DNA of 64,000 bases from Harmonia axyridis (Eukaryota; Arthropoda; Insecta; Coleoptera; Coccinellidae). Under the pieces are notes generated by a model. That model was given only the letters and a program-made list of their open reading frames with translations, was not told where the DNA came from and ran no database searches. The translations under genes were made by a program, and so were the position numbers. Of the stretch, positions 30,205 through 40,620 are shown one piece after another; position 1 is the first letter of the stretch, and each line of letters begins with the position of its first letter. Where the stretch lies: the NCBI RefSeq assembly GCF_914767665.1, contig NC_059508.1, positions 20,186,001 through 20,250,000 on the forward strand, in the 5' to 3' direction.

Positions 30205-30863
30205 AGCTCTTTATGACACACACAGTTCTCAGGGATTATCTAGCAATTTGCAAGCACCATCTAGGCTTATCGAGAATCGGGATAGTTACCAGGTTATATC
30301 TGGCACGACAAGAAGCGTTATAGATAGCATTTATGCGGGTAGAACATAGTAATCACACAAATAAAATCAGTAGATTTTAAAACACAAGTCCGAAATAGGA
30401 CTTAGAGTATATGAAATATTTTTCAAAGTGAGCAACTGTAAATAAATCATTGTAAACATATATTGGTCTGTAAATAATAATACTTGTAATTTTGTCTGTT
30501 ACAGGGTAGGTCGTAGCAGCACACCCAGGGCGGCTCTGGGATGTTCTAGGGGAGAAACGTTCATAGTGGGCACGAAAGTCAGCCTCGCTGGCTTTCGTAG
30601 ACCAGGAATCGGAACCCCGAAAACAAAGCAATAGAGCCGCAAAACCCCAGGGGTTCGTCAGAAGTCCAAAACGGAATCCCACTTATCCATTTTTCCCTTT
30701 CAGGTCTGGGGTTCCACAAATAGGTTAACGAAGCTGAAAGGCGAATTCCGGGAGTTGCAGACTGAACGTGGAATCCCAAGGGCTTCAGTGATGAAACAAA
30801 AGTACAATAAGTACTGACGAAGAACCTTGCTCATATGTCGGTCAAAGTACAATATCTGAGAAT
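30205..30863 (+). other. LINE-B'' 3' UTR
   Basis: Recognisably the LINE-B tail (GTAGGTCGTAGCAGCACACC, AGACCAGGAATCGG, ATATGTCGGTCAAAGTAC) but more diverged than the tails of copies 1 and B', with several small indels. Confidence 0.65.
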
Positions 30864-31365
30864 ACCCATAGACATTATTTTTCTATGAACATAACCTTAT
30901 TGTGTCACATTGTGTATTTCTGCCTCTGTATTTGGTTTTGTGAGAAAATTCAAAATTGAAATATGGATTCGGATAATGAATTATCATTCAATGATAATTT
31001 ATAATGAAAATTCATAATTTATGTTGACTTTGGCACCACAAAAGCAAAGAACATAATACTAAAAAACTGGAATTTTCTATTTATCTTTGATTACCGTCGA
31101 AATTTTGCCAAAAATATCTCCTGTTTTGCTAAATATCGTTAGTTAACAAACGGTGTAATCGGTAGAAATTATAACCATCGGTTAATACTAAACATCAACT
31201 ATGTAAATAATGTTTATATATTCCATATACCAGAGTAAAAATAGATCTTGACCATCCATTTAAGGATTGACATAAATAAGCACTTCTATCTTGAGAGTAG
31301 CACTTTTTGGATGAATGAAAAAGAATTAGTCGAATATGAAACAAATTGATATGGAATTTTCTATT

Positions 31366-31368
<3 letters not shown>
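30864..31368. other. AT-rich DNA right of the LINE array, no feature recognised
   Basis: No coding match on either strand. Contains short imperfect palindromes around ATAATGAATTATCATTCAATGATAATTTAT-like sequence at 30976-31006. Confidence 0.4.
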
Positions 31369-31413
<45 letters not shown>

Positions 31414-31430
31414 CATATATATATATATAT
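31369..31430. repeat. (TA)n microsatellite, left of candidate LTR
   Basis: Alternating T and A with one TTCC interruption at 31411-31414. Confidence 0.95.
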
Positions 31431-32966
31431 TGTTATGGATCGTATATATTCAAGTTGAGATTATGTTGTTATTGATTTGATTTAAATTGATTCGATCCAA
31501 TAACTAAATTTGAAACTATATTTTTATAATTTTGCGCCGACTATTTATATCTCAGGAGGGTTCATTCAAATTCAATTATATATTTTTTTTAATTTAATTA
31601 ATATTTTCGAAATTCACTAACTATAAAGAAATTCTTATCTAATAACTAAATTTATATTAATCTAATCTTATATTTACGTATTTAAATCTTCATCGACCTC
31701 ATCAGTGTTCTATGTTATGGTATGTAATCGTCTTCTATGCTCCTAACCTCGAATGGATTATAACCTTAATTCAGTTGCATTGTTTTGAATCCATTTTCCA
31801 TTTGATATTGCTTCAACTTGCTTGAATCCAGGGAAATTTCTTCTTGAAATTGATTAAATAATTTTCCACTTCTTCTCACAATGATTTTCAGGTACGTATT
31901 TAACAATTTTAATATCTTGCAAATTTTCGTAAATAAATTCTTTCGTTTATCAATTATTTCAGGTAAATTTCTTGAGTCAGGTGACGTGCTCTCAACAATG
32001 GTTTTTTACTGACTGATTAGCTGTCATTCGGCTGGGCTTTATATAGATTTTCAATTTTTTCTTGAAATCAAGATTGCCTTGGATGTCAAAAAATTTTCCA
32101 AATATGATGCTTTCGCAATTTTCTCTTTTGAGGTAAGTTTTCTCTCTTCAATCTTGATCTAGTTAATTTCTTCATTTAATTCCGCATCTTTTGGTACCAC
32201 ATATGTTGCATTCGGTCGATTCGAAGTTACAAAATTTTCAAATATTCTATATACAATTTGGAAATTTTTCTAATATTCACTTTCTTTGGCCTAATATTCA
32301 AAGATTTCTATCTATAACTCCTAAAATCTACTACATATTTTTAAATTATACTATAATCTAATGAAATATATACATTTTTGTATGTTTGAGACATGAATTA
32401 CTTTGGAATCCCTGATTTATCATTCGATATCCTATCCCTATCCATTTTTTACAATTTTATTAGGAATTTCAGCTAATATTACATTTTTGAGATTGCATCT
32501 AGATGTAATTCACTAGATCACAAGCTATTTCATGAAAATTAACATAGGAAATATAAAATAAATGATTATTTTTTATCATTTTAAATGAAAATTGAATATT
32601 CAGTCTTTTGACTCTTTTAACATTATTTACATGATATATAAATGGTTCCTGATACTTGAATTGAATATCTTTTGTTGATTTTATCAAATTGAACTTGAAT
32701 TTTATTGATATTTTCATTTTGTTTCAGATCCTGAGATGTTTTGAATGAATATTGATATAGTACTTTAGGAATATTGGATTTATGCTACTTTTATAATGTG
32801 CAAATGAATGGAATAAATGAATAAAGTTACTCTACTTTTCTTTAAAATTATTGGATCATATCAAGTTAAAATTTATTATCTATTTGATGAATTTGCTGTA
32901 GTTTCCGAAGGATAGAGTCTGGTAATGTATTCTCATTGATTTTATAAGTTGATAATACCATTCCAT

Positions 32967-32970
<4 letters not shown>
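31431..32970. repeat. Candidate solo LTR (1540 bp) inserted in a TA tract
   Basis: The block begins TGTTATGGA and ends TTCCATAACA: perfect inverted termini of nine bases in the TG...CA form required at retroviral-type LTR ends. It is flanked on both sides by (TA)n, which hides the target duplication. It holds no ORF. AATAAA and ATGAATAAA polyadenylation-like signals occur at about 32811-32826 near the right end, so + orientation is favoured. A preference for TATA targets is known for some Gypsy elements. Alternative: a non-coding DNA transposon with very short inverted repeats. Confidence 0.5.

Positions 32971-33008
<38 letters not shown>
32971..33008. repeat. (TA)n microsatellite, right of candidate LTR
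   Basis: Continuous AT alternation between the candidate LTR and the Penelope-like element. Confidence 0.95.
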
Positions 33009-33009
<1 letters not shown>

Positions 33010-33010
<1 letters not shown>

Positions 33011-34939
33011 CATGATTATACCATAGCTGACTCTTTCCAATTTGCTTCCAAAATTAATAACTTTATATTACCACAAGGGTATAAACTCATTTCCTTAGAT
33101 GCTGTCAGTTTATTCACGAATATTTCACTAGAGCTAGTTATACAAATTATCCAACAGGAATGGTCCAGAGTAAGTCAGGTCACAACCATAGATATATCAC
33201 TTTTTATAATAATCATAAAGTTTTTGTTTGAGTCCAGCTATTTCGTTTTCAGGGGTTCCTTCATTTCACAAATCTTTGGCTGTGCAATGGGGAGTAAAAT
33301 CAGTCCCATTTTGGCTAATATAGTCATGTCAGACCCAACAACTACTATACAAACTAAAGGTAACACATTGATTAAAAAATTGGTAACAAGTGGTCATATT
33401 TCCCAAATGCAAGGAAAATCCTTATACAGTTATAACTCCATTCCTGCAAGATTTTATGGACTACCTAAAGTCCATAAACCTGTTCTCTCCCTCAGACCCA
33501 TCATCTCCTCTTTGAATACACCAACATCTAAGATATCAGGTTATATATCTGAAATAATTTCAAGTTATTTAAGTGTTTCTAGAGGCAGATATTACGTAGA
33601 AGATTCTTTCTCTTTTTCCACCTTCATTAGTGAATTCCTTCTGCCAGAAGATTATGTCCTCATCAGCCTTGATGTAGTATCCCTCTTTACCAATATTTCA
33701 TTAGAATTAGCTCTGTCTGCAATTCAACACAGATGGGAATCAATCAGTAGCCACACCACGATACCAAAGGAAGACTTCATCAACATCATCAGATTTCTTT
33801 TCAACTCAAACTATTTCATCTTCCAAGGTAATTTTTACAACCAAATACTAGGTTCCCCAATGGGGTCTAAATTCAGCCCTTCCATTGCAGAGATAGTGAT
33901 GGATTTCCTCCTAGATGGCATCCTAACAGATATCCCCTTTGAGATGCCTTTTATTAAAAAATATGTAGATGACATCATTTGTGCAGTTCCCAGTGATAAG
34001 ACATCTTACATTCTTGAAAGGTTCAACAGACAGAGTGAGTCTATAAAATTTACCATAGAATTAGAAAATAACAATAGTGTGCCCTTCCTAGATACCCTAG
34101 TCATTAGAAGACCTGACAATACACTGATTCTTGATTGGTATAGAAAGCCCTCTAGCTCAGGTAGATACTTGCATTATTTTTCCAACCACCCTCAGAGACA
34201 AAAAATCAATATGGTTACAGGATTGAAGAATCGTATACAAAGAATATCACACCCCACTCTGAAGGAGAAGAATATGAAACTATTATATCAGTTGATGCTT
34301 GAGAATGGTTACCCCAAGAACCTTTTAAAGAAATTGATACACAATTCATCGAATTCTGGACAGCCACAGAATAACGATGAAATCGCATCCACCAATTTAG
34401 ATCAGAGAATTATATTTACTTCCATTCCACTGATTAATGTAATGACAAAATCCTTAATAAACTTATTAAAAACTGATAATATCAAAGTGATACCTAGAAC
34501 TGAATTTAAATTAAAGAGACTTTATAGTAATTTGAAAGATAGGATAGAAACTGAAAAGAAAAGCTGTGTTGTATACAGAATACCCTGTCAAAATTGTGAT
34601 GAGGTGTATATCGGACAAACATCCCAACAACTTAAAAGAAGAATAACCCAACATATTAGCGACATTAAGAATCCTAGAAAGATATGTGCACTGGCAGAAC
34701 ATGTAAGATCAGTTGACCATCGAATGGACTATGATTCGGTGACAGTCTTGGAGTGCGAGGAGAATATGAGAAAAAGATGTTTCCTGGAGATGATTCACAT
34801 TAAGCGACATGAAAATTCCATGAACTACAGAAAGGATATAGAGAATATAAGCAACATTTATTCATATCTGATACATTCAAACCAACTTAGTGAGAGTGAG
34901 TTGTTGATCTCAAGTTCTATGTTCTCGAATGTCAGTTGA
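33010..34939 (+). CDS. Penelope-like element ORF: chimeric RT plus GIY-YIG endonuclease
   Basis: The frame is open from about 33010 with no ATG until later; 571 codons remain if counted from TTG at 33224. Known: PLEs encode a telomerase-related RT followed by GIY-YIG. Residues (from 33224): a first RT piece ending AMGSKISPILANIVM (about 21-35), preceded upstream by LISLDAVSLFTNIS; then an in-frame join to the start of a second RT with RFYGLPKVHK (77-85), LISLDVVSLFTNI with D150, SPMGSKFSPSIAEIVMD (211-227) and KYVDDI with D249/D250. GIY-YIG follows at about 450-500: VVYRIPC, VYIGQT and KRRI. The doubled palm A-B region comes from two different PLE subfamilies. The 5' part of the element is missing. 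The second RT plus endonuclease shows no break and might be functional. Confidence 0.88.
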
Positions 34940-35363
34940 AGATCTATGATGTTCTATGAACCCGACCTAACCCCTTTCGTTTTTTACGCAGTTGTCAGAT
35001 GGATGAAGAAAGTTTTTTAAAAAGAAGTTTTCAAGAGAATAAGGAAGTGTGTGATAAAAAAAAGACGTTATTGTATTAGAGACTATTTTGTGTTCAAGAT
35101 AATTAATAATTTTTCCTCCAAATCTGTATAAGATTCAGTGCAACTTAAGATCTGGTAACTCTTCGCATTTCGGTGCGTTTTAACATGTTGTCTTTTCTGC
35201 AATATTTGTGTTATATTTGTATGTTGTTTGTTTTATAGAAGTCCTGAAGAAGATCCCAACCAAGGATCGAAACGTCGACTGATGAAATAAAGAAGATAGT
35301 AACAATTGAAGTTTTCCAACACCCCTTAAACCATCGTTTATTAATTACTTTAGGAAATTATCA

Positions 35364-35370
<7 letters not shown>
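34940..35370 (+). other. PLE 3' region
   Basis: Non-coding sequence downstream of the PLE stop, carrying the hammerhead match (separate entry) and running into a TA microsatellite. PLEs typically place such ribozymes in their pseudo-LTRs. Confidence 0.6.
35231..35291 (+). ncRNA. Type I hammerhead ribozyme of the PLE
   Basis: All core elements are seen in order. Outer stem I UUUAU (35232-35236) pairs with AUAAA (35287-35291) and inner stem I AGUC (35240-35243) with GACU (35277-35280), separated by an internal loop. CUGAAGA is at 35244-35250. Stem II GAUCC/GGAUC (35252-35256 with 35264-35268) has a 7-nt loop. GAAA is at 35269-35272. A minimal stem III and cleavage site GUC end at 35276. Known: hammerheads with a tiny stem III and a loop within stem I are characteristic of Penelope-like elements and may need dimers to cleave well. 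Confidence 0.85.
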
Positions 35371-35419
<49 letters not shown>

Positions 35420-35435
35420 AAAAATAAGACAGTTA

Positions 35436-35492
<57 letters not shown>
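35371..35492. repeat. Two (TA)n microsatellites with a TG run between
   Basis: TA runs at 35371-35411 and 35439-35492 separated by TGTGTGTGTA and a short unique spacer. Confidence 0.95.
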
Positions 35493-35493
<1 letters not shown>

Positions 35494-35496
<3 letters not shown>

Positions 35497-35733
35497 GCGT
35501 ACACTGATAAAGTCTCCAAATATGGTGAGCTGGCCTACCAACTTCGCGAGATGTACGGTCTAAAATCCATAAGTGTCCTCCCGCTGATAATCTCAGTCAA
35601 TGGACTGGTTGAGAAGCATCTGTTAGAGAACACAGAAAGATTGGGCTTGGAACGCTATGTCATCTCTAGCGCCCAAAAACAGGTCATCTTGGGAACTACT
35701 AGGATTGTGCGAAAATTCCTGGAGGGCCCGTAG
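35494..35733 (+). pseudogene. C-terminal fragment of a retroelement polyprotein
   Basis: The open frame from about 35494 reads AYTDKVSKYGELAYQLREMYG..., then ISVLPLIISVNGLVEKHL and VILGTTRIVRKFLEG to a stop at 35733. A C-terminus of this kind (K-Y-x-x-L-A...P-x-V-I-x-x-x-G...L-G-T-A-R-I-L-R) ends many animal retrotransposon RT proteins, but I cannot assign the clade. The fragment starts at the TA repeat and is followed by about 75 bases of 3' UTR and an A-run at 35802-35811, as for a 5'-truncated retroposed copy. Confidence 0.6.
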
Positions 35734-36229
35734 CTGCAGCATCCTGTCTTGACGTTTCGTCCGGCAGATGACTAAGTAGGAAATTCCCGCATAAGTCGGT
35801 GAAAAAAAAAAATATATATATATATATAATTATGTTTTTGAGATGGAAAACCTTGTTTTTAAAAAAACTTTATTCACAAGAAAAAGACGAAAGTAATAAG
35901 AACTATCTGTCATGAACTGATCCATTATTGACTGATCTATTATTGACCGACTAAAAAACAATGCATCTGACAATTTATAACATTACTCATCTCTAATGCA
36001 AAAAGTGCCGTGATCCTAAGCGTCACACAAAGAATAGCTAAAATAGCAAAAATACATTGTAAGAACAAAGAGCGTATTATGGTAACAATGGGCATTCATT
36101 CCACCCACATTATCTCATGTTTGAAATTGATGAGTTAACAATATTCTATCATGAAATATAAAGTAACAAATGAAGATTCAAAAATATGTCGTTTGATCAG
36201 AATGGGGTCGTATTATGTAATTATATATA
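35734..36229. other. 3' UTR end, A/TA run and AT-rich spacer
   Basis: 35734-35811 is the tail of the preceding fragment. A TA run follows at 35812-35829. From 35830 to the mariner-type element nothing is recognised. Confidence 0.4.
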
Positions 36230-36231
36230 TA

Positions 36232-37424
36232 CAGGGTGTTCTGATTTATTTCCGACAAACTGAAACGGGTGATCAAATCATTTTAAGCAAAAAATTTCCT
36301 ATGAACATGGGTGCGGAAATGCTTCGTTTCCGAGATACAGGGTGTTAAAGTTGAGAAAATAATTCGCGTTTTCCTAAATATCTTTCGACTGATTCCAAAT
36401 AATTGCATGAAAGTTGGTACATAGGGTTTTTTGAGGTGAGAAATTCAAATTTGTGGTCGATTTGGTTGTATTTTCTAGAGGGCGCCACTGGCAATCATTT
36501 TGTCCCCTTTAAACCGTAGCAACTTTTCTGTGCTACTCATTCTGGACTAAAAGAATCGATTCCCCTGACTTTTCTAGTTAAAAAAGGTATAACTCATTCA
36601 AGTTGCTAGGGGCAACCGTTTCAGAGAAAAACGCATTTAAAGCCAAATCCATATTTTTGTAATCTCTAAAACATGTAGAAACAAATTTGTAATAATTTTA
36701 AATCAAATATTTTTTAGAAGTTACAATTTAGAACAAAACAAAATAACATAATAATTTTTAAAGAAGGTGTTCGAAATGTCCACCGTTCTGTTGAATGCAC
36801 AAATGACATCTTCGAATGATTGATTGTTTTACATTCAACAATTGTTGCGGCAATAGATTTAAAATGGCTATACACAATGACAGATTTAAAGTGTGTTAGG
36901 TTCAGATGTCATTAATTATAATTATAGTTAACTAAGTTAATAGCTTATCAACAAATACAGGAAAATGGTATTGGTTACCAAAGGCCCGAACGAAGCATAC
37001 AAAGAAGAAATCATCTACAGAGAAATAGGATTTTACAGACCTTCGAAGAAAATAAAAACTCAGTATTCGTAAAGCATTCCAACAACGCAATATTTCAGGA
37101 AACAGAATATTCAGAACACTTAAAAACAACAATTACATAGCATACCACTTCTACTTATTAGTGGGCAATAGAAAATCCGCATGCATTTCGCCTTAGAAAT
37201 TTTCAAAATGAATTTAAATTTAATATTTGAATAGGAATAATTTCATGAAAGGATTTCGAAGCAGTCAAAACATATACAGAAAACGCGAATTATTTTTTCA
37301 ACTTTAACACCCTGTATCTCGGAAACGAAGCATTTCCGGACCCATGTTCATAGGAACTTTTTTGCTTAAAATGATGTGATCTATCACCCATTTCAGTTTG
37401 TCGGAAACAAATCAGAACACCCTG
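36232..37424. mobile_element. Decayed mariner/Tc1-type transposon with ~155-bp inverted repeats
   Basis: Left repeat 36232-36386 begins CAGGGTGTTCTGATTTATTT. Right repeat 37272-37424 is its inverse, ending AATCAGAACACCCTG. TA flanks both ends (36230-36231, 37425-37426), as for TA-targeting mariner/Tc1 elements. A second CAGGGTGTT lies inside each repeat (36342-36350 and its counterpart near 37304). The interior at about 36970-37140 gives short frames such as RTLKNNNYIAYHFYL, resembling the helix-turn-helix part of mariner-type transposases (RILKKHKMHPYKF-like). Too decayed to code. Confidence 0.75.
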
Positions 37425-37704
37425 TATATCGGTGCTGAACAGGGTCGGATACAGGGGTTGCAGGTGGCGCGCGCCCCCTTTTGAGTAATGATGCTTCGTC
37501 TTCGTCCGACGAAATTCAAGTTGATGAAAAAAAAATACCTCCTGTATAACTTTCATGTGAATTCGGTACTGTGCGCCCCTCCCTCGACGAAATCCTGGAT
37601 CAGCCACTTACTAAATACTTCCATGTCGGAAACTATCTAGCACTCTAAATCTTGATACGTTTTGAAATTTTGGGACATTTTTTTTAGATTGTAAAAAACG
37701 TTTA

Positions 37705-39163
37705 GAAGCAATAAACATATATACATGCTCTTCGAAGCAGTCCATGGTGGAGAAGTCTTCGAAGTCATGACAAAACATGATCATTTCGATAACGAAACAG
37801 ATCGTTTCATTTCAGCTTGTGCCCTAGAAGCACTGGACTATTTGCATAAAAGGTATATAATCTATAGGTAAGTGATAATACATAATTTACTGTCGATAAA
37901 AATAAAAATACTCTTCCATTTTGTTTGACATTAAACGAATATATTTAATGGTTAGTATTCCAGGAATTATTATTAAACATTCGCAATTTTGTTTTGCAAT
38001 GGATCTGAAACCAGACAATATGGTTATCGATCGTTATGGATTTGTGAAGCTCACAGATTTTGGACTATTTAAGCATTTGGATTTCACAGGCAGGACATGG
38101 TCATTTTGTGGCTCGCTTTTTACTATGGCCCCCGAAATTATACTGAAAATAGGTCACGATAGAGCAGTGGATATCTGGATATTTGGAGTGTTAATATATT
38201 AATTGCTAATCGGACCGAAGTTGACTTTCTAGAATTATTATCCTGTTTGATTTTTTTTTATTTGAGGAGAATGATACGTTGAAACGTTTGATCTTTATAA
38301 TTTATTTCTAAAACCTTCTTCTCTTCGTATTTCTCTTCTTCTCTTCTTATTGAAATGATTAAAGGATCTGAGTCCAGGAAGCCATGTGTATGAGAATTTG
38401 CCAAATTGGTTACTCATCTATTTACTGACGCTGCCCAGAACAGAAAAACTGATTAGCTTAAGTTAAGCAATTATTTATTTTCTCAGTGTTTTAGTTGTAC
38501 GCTTAAATGATTTGAAGGAATTTTTTTCATATTTTTATTTCAGGTATAATATCCTAACGCTATATTATTCAACCTTTATATTATGAAATATATAATATTG
38601 ATCGAAAATAAAGTCCGATGATATAACTATTTTTTTATGTCTTATAATAACTCATCCATTTAATTGGGTGAATTTCAAATATCAACCAATTCATTAGGCG
38701 AATATAAATTGACCTGAACCAATCTCGGAAATTTACAGTTGGACCAATAGAGTGGATATTGGCCATGACTAATTCATAAATGAATCCATCATTTGAAAAC
38801 TTTGCATTAAAAAATAAAAAAACCTACAACAAAAAATACTGCTGGGATACCTAATATGACTCAAGAATTATTATTAGTACATTATAATTCTAAATTTATC
38901 TGTTATTCATTCCTTATTGTCAATTATTGAATATATTTTCAAATTATATCGAAACCTTTGAATTGATTTTCGTTTCACAGTAATTTATTCAGTACAGTGA
39001 ATCCAATGAAGGCATACGGTCAAATAATGACATGGATCGAAAAAGTAAAATTTTCTTATCAACTATGGGGCCTACCAACTGAGGATTTAGTGAGAAAATT
39101 ATGTAAAAGGGAACCGAATGAAAGACTGGGATATGGAAGAATGGGCGATATAAGAAAACACAG
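37705..39163 (+). pseudogene. cGMP-dependent protein kinase-like gene fragment, decayed
   Basis: Three exon-like blocks align in order with the catalytic domain of PKG/AGC kinases. Block a (37705-37867) reads HIYMLFEAVHGGEVF ... ACALEALDYLHKRYIIYR and ends at AG/GTAAGT. Block b (38001-38230) reads DLKPDNMVIDRYGFVKL, then LTDFGLFKH, TWSFCG, MAPEIIL and DIWIFGVLIY. Block c (38981-39163), after TTTCACAG, reads FSTVNPMKAYGQIM ... LCKREPNERLGYG ... IRKH and ends at /GTAAAG. Signs of decay: no AG acceptor before block b, TAA at 38201-38203 where a Glu codon (YELLIG) is expected, and GTPEYVAPE altered to GSLFTMAPE. No regulatory cGMP-binding domain is found in the window. Most likely a unitary or duplicated pseudogene; a fast-evolving paralogue is less likely. 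Confidence 0.7.
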
Positions 39164-40399
39164 GTAAAGACTTCATATCAATGAGATGTATCCATTGAAT
39201 CATCAATAAATTTGGTTGAATCTGAATTAAATATCGCAAACATAGAAGGTCAACATAAATATTGAAAAAAATGAACTGAAATTCGAAAAGAAAAAATTTG
39301 AGGTTTTTGTCATGGCCGACATTTAAATCGAACCCCCTGTATATTCAATTGAATTTTAAATTAACGAAGGAGCAGCATTGGTATGTCTTCTGATAGACTC
39401 TAGAGAATTTGAAGACTTTTTCAGATTTTAGACAAATTTTCTGGAAAAAATATGCAAATGATACATTAAAGTACCTAAAAAGTATAACTCAATGAGTAAA
39501 TAAATTATGAATAAAAAACTGGGTATTATATTTGAAAAACGAAAGTTGGTATGATTTCCGGTGAAGCAGCCAACAATGAAATTTTATATATTCATTTCGA
39601 GTCTTTCTTTGAAATATTATTACTAACGGTCTTCGTGTATCACCCTTTATAATATTATAATATTGACCATACCGTAATATATAAGAATATCTCTACCAAT
39701 TTTCTTTAAGTGTCGAGTTACATCGAAAACAAATTTCTCCCGAAAATTTTGAAATGTTTTACGATTGTTTTTTTTTCTACATTACATGGGTATGAAACAG
39801 GAATTGCAAAATATCAAACCGTTATTCTTTCAATATCTGTAGATTAGTTCGAATTCCCAACTTGAGTTCATTGGAATGACAGTGAATTTTTTTGTGAGAC
39901 AACGTTAAAGTATCCATCAGAAATATTTCGACACCCCAAAATAACAAAATTTTGGTATTATTAATTAGCTCAATCAGTTATTTTTTTCAATCATGTTAGA
40001 GATCCAAAGGACAAATAAGTATGGCTATAAAGAAAGACCCGTTCGATATTTTTCGATGTCGTTTCCATATTCGTTTTAGGTACAGAAAAAAGTAAAATCG
40101 TGAAATATTTCATTTATTTATGAAAACAAATTTCACAGAAATTATTTGAATTGAGTTCATTCAAATAATGAACTTCAATTTGGAAACAAAAAAAGCACTA
40201 CCATTGCAGGTTTTCCGTCATTTTGAATAATTTTTTAGAGTTTTTCATCTTTAGTTTGAAGGTTATACATAACTGATCACACTCAATACAATAGTACTCG
40301 AGAAAGACGTTGAATATCCTGTATCTCGCTTATGCTTCCAAAACGAGGTATTATTCATAAGGCAAACATAAATCTTCTAGTGCCGTCTACGCGACTATA
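39164..40399. other. AT-rich DNA with relics of mariner-type non-coding sequence
   Basis: 39300-39660 contains phrases (ATTTGAAAAACGAAAGTTG...ATTTCCGG, CCCCCTGTATA) that resemble the 3' non-coding part of the mariner relic at 52840-53604. The rest (39660-40400) shows nothing recognisable. Confidence 0.4.
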
Positions 40400-40618
40400 C
40401 AGGGTGAGTTTTCGACTTGTACATATATTTCAACGGAAGATTCTTGAGGTCGGAGGAAACACTTTATTCTTTCACCATTTTTTCCGATTCGGCTCGGTTG
40501 AAAAGATAAAGACTGTTGAAAATCTTGTATACTGAGTGAGAAAAAAAATCGAATCGGAAAAAGTGTTTCATTTGACAACTCTTCGGTTGAAATATATGTA
40601 CAGGTCAAAGACTCACCC
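40400..40618. mobile_element. MITE, ~219 bp, TA-flanked
   Basis: Left CAGGGTGAGTTTTCGACTTG...ACATATATTTCAACGGAAGA is matched in inverse at the right by TCTTCGGTTGAAATATATGTACAGGTCAAAGACTCACCC. The inverted repeats extend to about 45 bp and TA lies on both sides. There is no coding capacity. Size, TA target and CAGGG-type ends fit a mariner/Tc1-derived MITE. Confidence 0.75.
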
Positions 40619-40620
40619 TA

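Larger units (their letters stand above)
25937..30863 (+). mobile_element. LINE-B copy 3 (B''): rearranged mosaic R1-clade LINE
   Basis: Last array member. The leader and 3' UTR are of the LINE-B type, but ORF1 contains an internal tandem duplication and ORF2 is a mosaic with the endonuclease region repeated and the RT core deleted. The tail ends CTGAGAAT, after which the sequence becomes unrelated AT-rich DNA (ACCCATAGAC...), so this is the right edge of the array. Confidence 0.88.

Noticed and set aside
1324..30863. Telomeric retrotransposon array
   Set aside because: Head-to-tail order is suggestive, but there are no oligo-A junctions, no TTAGG or other telomere repeat, and 33 kb of ordinary repeat DNA follows. 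Kept only as an alternative to test.
31195..31416. - strand ORF of repeated Tyr-Ile
   Set aside because: Translation of a TA microsatellite.
35740..35770. GAAACGTC on the - strand (GACGTTTCGTC) as a second hammerhead
   Set aside because: No CUGANGA upstream at the required distance on that strand; no stem II.
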